From: Flavobacterium potami | Lineage (GTDB): Bacteria; Bacteroidota; Bacteroidia; Flavobacteriales; Flavobacteriaceae | NCBI RefSeq assembly: GCF_020026915.1 | Contig: NZ_JAINUY010000001.1 | Span: 1,302,001-1,366,000, forward strand | Length of the DNA: 64,000 bases | Direction: 5' to 3' | In this document: positions 60,928-64,000 of the stretch, one piece after another | How positions within the stretch are numbered: the stretch's first letter is position 1 | Layout: every line of letters starts with the position of its first letter | Made by a program: the position numbers and the translations under genes | Notes under the pieces: model-generated | Database searches by the model: none | What the model was told of the DNA's origin: nothing | What the model saw: the letters and a program-made list of their open reading frames with translations, nothing else

Positions 60928-62418
60928 TTATTTTAAAAATTCAACAGAAACGTTGTTTTTGGTAAGTAAGTCATTTTCTTTAGCCAAAGCATAAGCTGTT
61001 TCGTCAAATTCTGTATGAATGTCTTTTTTGGCTCCAACAGAAACAAGATATTTTAAGATTGAGTCATCTTTAGAAGTCATTGCAGCTCTGTGTAAAGCAG
61101 TTAAACCATCTTTGTTTTTAGCATTGACATCTACTTTCAAATCTGTGATTTTTTTAAGAAGAGAAACATCATTTTTTGTAATCGCTAAATGATATAAAGT
61201 ATTCCCGTCTTTTTGAGCTGTTGCTAAGTTCAATCCTTTATCCTGAAGTAATTTAGCTTTTGCATCAAACGGATCAACAGCTACTTTTTCTCTTCCAGCT
61301 GGACGGTAAGATTGTACTAGATAAACACCTAGATTATTTCCATCTTTATCTTTTACATTAACATCGGCACCTTTTGCTAGAAGTAAACTTACGGCTTCTG
61401 GAGTTCCGTATCTAACAGCACTTGTTAAAGCAGATTCTCCTTTTACATTTTGAGCGTTAATGTTTTTTGCTGTCGGAAGAAGTAATTCTAAAACAGCAGT
61501 TTCTCTTGCTGAAGCTGCAGCCATTAAAGGTGTATTTCCTTCTTTATCAGCTTTGTTCGCATCAACTCCTTTGGCCAAGAAATATTTAATGATTTCAGTC
61601 TGATTTGGTTTTCCAGCCAAAATATGCAATACATTTTGTCCTGCTTTGTTTTGAGCTGTAGCTTTAACTTTTGCTTCTTCAACCAAATACTTATACGTTT
61701 CTAAAGTGTTTGTTTCTCTACGACTTCCTTGCGCCGCAATTAAAAGTGCAGTGTCAGTTGGCTTAATTCCTTTTTCTAAAAGTTTTTTCAAAAGGGCAAT
61801 ATTTCCAGATCTTGCTGCATAAGAAAAAGCAGTATTTCCGTCATTATCAACATCTTTTAACGACATTCCTTTAGTAGAAAAATACTCAGCAGCTTTTAAA
61901 TCTTTATCTGAGGCAATTGCCAAAAGTAAAAGATTGGCACCGTTAGCGTATTTTTTTGTCGGATTTACTCCAGCTTTAAAAAATGCATCGTACATCGCTG
62001 GATTTGACTGTCCGTTTGAAGCTGCAAAATCTGCAGGCGCAGTTCCGTGGCTGTCTTCAAAATTTACATCAGAACCTTTACCTATAAGGTATTGAACTAA
62101 TTCAGTATTTCCTCTGTAAGCCGCCCAGTGTAAGTAAATACGGTTATCGTGGGTTAGTTTTGTAATTGAATTTCCAGGTTGTTCTACTAAAAATTTGATG
62201 GTTGTAAATGGAGCATCGTTATTAATTGCTAAAGTAGTAACATCAAACGCGTTTGCATTAGCTTCTGCCGGATTATTTCCTTTAGTGATTTCTGCCTGAA
62301 CCGTTTCAACAGTTGGAGAAGTTTTCCAAAAAGCAGCATCTAACAACGAGTTTTTTTGCTGTGCATTTACAAATAAAGTCGCAGCAAATGCAAAAGAAAC
62401 GAAAAGATTCTTTTTCAT
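60928..62418 (-). CDS. Exported ankyrin-repeat protein
   Basis: 496 residues from the ATG at 62418, giving the signal MKKNLFVSFAFAATLFVNAQ. The rest is a solenoid of roughly a dozen ankyrin repeats of ~33 residues, for example NRIYLHWAAYRGNTELVQYL, NTAFSYAARSGNIALLKKLL, GNTPLMAAASARETAVLELL and GLTALHRAAMTS. Being secreted, it probably binds proteins in the periplasm. It is the first gene of the minus-strand run ankyrin, DUF2271, PepSY reductase, ApbE. Similar ankyrin genes recur next to flavinylation or iron-reduction genes in flavobacteria by my recollection. Its precise partner is unknown. Confidence 0.92.
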   Translation of the reverse strand: MKKNLFVSFAFAATLFVNAQQKNSLLDAAFWKTSPTVETVQAEITKGNNPAEANANAFDVTTLAINNDAPFTTIKFLVEQPGNSITKLTHDNRIYLHWAAYRGNTELVQYLIGKGSDVNFEDSHGTAPADFAASNGQSNPAMYDAFFKAGVNPTKKYANGANLLLLAIASDKDLKAAEYFSTKGMSLKDVDNDGNTAFSYAARSGNIALLKKLLEKGIKPTDTALLIAAQGSRRETNTLETYKYLVEEAKVKATAQNKAGQNVLHILAGKPNQTEIIKYFLAKGVDANKADKEGNTPLMAAASARETAVLELLLPTAKNINAQNVKGESALTSAVRYGTPEAVSLLLAKGADVNVKDKDGNNLGVYLVQSYRPAGREKVAVDPFDAKAKLLQDKGLNLATAQKDGNTLYHLAITKNDVSLLKKITDLKVDVNAKNKDGLTALHRAAMTSKDDSILKYLVSVGAKKDIHTEFDETAYALAKENDLLTKNNVSVEFLK

Positions 62419-62666
62419 ATTTCGATAATTTATGGTTATTGAATTGTACAAGATTAATTTAATTTTTGAGGGAAATATTTTTATCTATTTAGAATAAATA
62501 AAAATAAAGCAAATGTAAAAATTAATATTTTTAAATCAAGTATAATTTGCTGTAAAAAGGGATTTTTAGTGCAGTTTTTGTAAAAATTAAGGATTGCTTA
62601 AGCTAATTTTAATTTAGTTTTAATTGAATACCTTTTTTTAGAAGCCATTTTATATGAAAGAGAGTC
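62419..62666. other. Gene-free region upstream of the ankyrin operon
   Basis: About 250 very AT-rich bases. ATTTAGAATAAAT (62487-62499) is a small palindrome whose ATTTAGA half resembles one half-site of the box near the TonB receptor gene. No exact TAnnTTTG promoter or terminator was recognised. Confidence 0.4.
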
Positions 62667-64000
62667 TTAACCGAAACGGCCAAAAAGAGCTTTATAGTTG
62701 TCTCCAAGTTCTTTTTTGAGTTTTATTTTTAGTTCTTTTACACACTCATTCGTAATTTCCATTAATTCGGCAATTTCATGGTTGCTGAAATCAAGTCTTT
62801 GGAGCATTAATATTCTTTCGGTAGAAGAAGTAATCTCTGGAAAATTTTGATGCAATAAGGCGTAGAATTTTGGACATCCTTTTTGAAATTCTTTTGTAAA
62901 AGCCGTCCATTCCTGATCTGTCATTAAGTGTGACTGGAGTAGGGTGTTTAATTTTCCTTTACTTTTTTCTAAATAATTAAAAGATGATTTCTGGATATTT
63001 TCAATCTCAGTTTTGAGATTTTTTATCTGGACGCTTTTCTCTTTCAGGTAATCTATTTGAGATTTAAGATTTTGATGATCTTTCTGATCTATTTTTGCTT
63101 TTTCAGATTCAAAGGCAGCTACTTTTTGCTCGTATTGGATATTTCTGTCTCTGTATTTTTTTATAAAATAAACCAACACCAGTAAAATGATACTGGACAG
63201 CATGGTTACTATAATAAAGTAGAATTTTTTTAAGATGGTTTCGTACTTATTTTTTTCTTCATTAATACGCAATTGGTAATTGTTCTTTTCAATAATCCAG
63301 TTGGCCTGATTGATAGCAGTATCACCATCTTCACTTTGGAGTGAATCTTCAATAGCGGCCATTCGTCGTCTCAAATTCAATTCACTTTCTGTTGAGTTTT
63401 GTAGTTTTAAGATCTGCAGTTTTAATTTGATAATCTGTAATTCAGATTTTTTAAAATAAGATTTTGTTACCGCAATATCTTCCGCTTTTTGCAAATATTC
63501 CATGGCCGCTTCCGGGCGATTGTTCTTAAAAAATAATTCTGCCAGTAAAATAGAAGCATACATGGTGTTCTGGTCACTTTTGTTTTGTTCCGAAATTTGA
63601 ATGTCCTTTTTTAGGAAAGAAATAGCAGTTGCAAAATCGCCCTTTTGTTGACTGACCATTGCCAAGTCGCCCAATGCTTTTGCATATCGTACATCATCAT
63701 GAATTTGGCTGGATATTTTTGCAGTTTCATTTAAGTAATGCGAAGCCATTTTATAATCTTGAATACGCAGATAGTTTAACCCAATAGAATTAATAATAGA
63801 GGCATATTCAGAAGTATTTTTTTTTGCTTGTTTTTCGGCAAGTTTTAAATAATGCAATGATTTGTTATAATCGCCAAATGTGTTTAGAATCCATCCAATT
63901 CTTTTATAGGTTTCGTCTGCATTTATAATTTGTTCAGCTCGAAGTGGTTCAAGATTTTCCATTATTTCTAATAGAAAAGGAGTCAGTTTGATATAATCTC
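62667..64000 (-). CDS. TPR-containing regulator with C-terminal helix-turn-helix, 5' end outside window
   Basis: The frame stays open through the right edge (the codons before the Met at 63962 read LTPFLLEI), so the true start lies beyond the window. Several TPR units are visible (ETYKRIGWILNTFGDYNKSLHYLKLA, and NRPEAAMEYLQKAEDIAVTK). They are followed by a single membrane segment (FYFIIVTMLSSIILLVLVYFI) and a long coiled coil. The C-terminal domain resembles LuxR-type DNA binding (LDFSNHEIAELMEITNECVKELKIKLKKEL). This TPR-TM-coil-HTH plan is common in Flavobacteriaceae. It may control the ankyrin operon that follows on the same strand. Confidence 0.88.
   Translation of the reverse strand, partial: DYIKLTPFLLEIMENLEPLRAEQIINADETYKRIGWILNTFGDYNKSLHYLKLAEKQAKKNTSEYASIINSIGLNYLRIQDYKMASHYLNETAKISSQIHDDVRYAKALGDLAMVSQQKGDFATAISFLKKDIQISEQNKSDQNTMYASILLAELFFKNNRPEAAMEYLQKAEDIAVTKSYFKKSELQIIKLKLQILKLQNSTESELNLRRRMAAIEDSLQSEDGDTAINQANWIIEKNNYQLRINEEKNKYETILKKFYFIIVTMLSSIILLVLVYFIKKYRDRNIQYEQKVAAFESEKAKIDQKDHQNLKSQIDYLKEKSVQIKNLKTEIENIQKSSFNYLEKSKGKLNTLLQSHLMTDQEWTAFTKEFQKGCPKFYALLHQNFPEITSSTERILMLQRLDFSNHEIAELMEITNECVKELKIKLKKELGDNYKALFGRFG

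Overview
The window looks like chromosome of a flavobacterium (Bacteroidota, probably Flavobacterium). The evidence is AT-rich DNA, two SusC/SusD pairs, SPII lipoproteins, promoter elements of the Bacteroidota TAnnTTTG type, a LytS/LytTR pair, and abundant short palindromic intergenic repeats. No rRNA, tRNA, CRISPR array, transposase or phage gene was seen. Both edges cut through genes.

Region 1 (1-12830). The end of a SusC receptor and its SusD lipoprotein are followed by a secreted TlpA-like thioredoxin protein, a secreted alpha/beta hydrolase, the thiol:disulfide transporter DsbD and a two-domain M16 peptidase. A glycine-rich-domain membrane protein follows; an in-frame TGA separates it from a Ser/Gly/Cys-rich tail that otherwise reads on in the same frame.

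Region 2 (12960-47976) is a large glycan-utilisation locus. It holds two GH29 fucosidases, two GH92 mannosidases, GH20 hexosaminidase, GH35 galactosidase and a GH3 with PA14. It also has a cytosolic GH130 phosphorylase, glycosylasparaginase, a NagB/PIG-L fusion, a CBM9-like protein, a GHL10-like lipoprotein, a BNR_2 (sialidase-like) protein and an M28 peptidase. Transport is by SusC/SusD, a sodium symporter (SSS) and a sugar MFS permease, with a LytS/LytTR pair inside the locus. The enzyme set matches stepwise dismantling of N-glycans down to Man-GlcNAc and GlcNAc-Asn. Absence of a convincing GH33, with GH3, GH35 and two GH29 present, suggests plant-type N-glycans (core xylose and fucose, Lewis a antennae). 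That substrate assignment is inference.

Region 3 (48321-52360) carries a membrane-anchored AraC-type regulator, a beta-lactamase-fold serine hydrolase with C-terminal repeats, and a divergent HxlR regulator/NmrA-like oxidoreductase pair.

Region 4 (52464-64000, minus strand) is an iron or extracytosolic-flavin locus: a TPR/helix-turn-helix regulator (partial), an ankyrin-repeat protein, a DUF2271 protein with an ApbE-type flavinylation motif, a PepSY/flavodoxin/FNR reductase, the FMN transferase ApbE, a TonB-dependent receptor and a DUF4374 lipoprotein.

The longer gene-free stretches (17110-17660, 23774-24096, 56226-56995 and several shorter ones) are built from nested inverted repeats shared among sites, including one family whose stem shows compensatory base changes.
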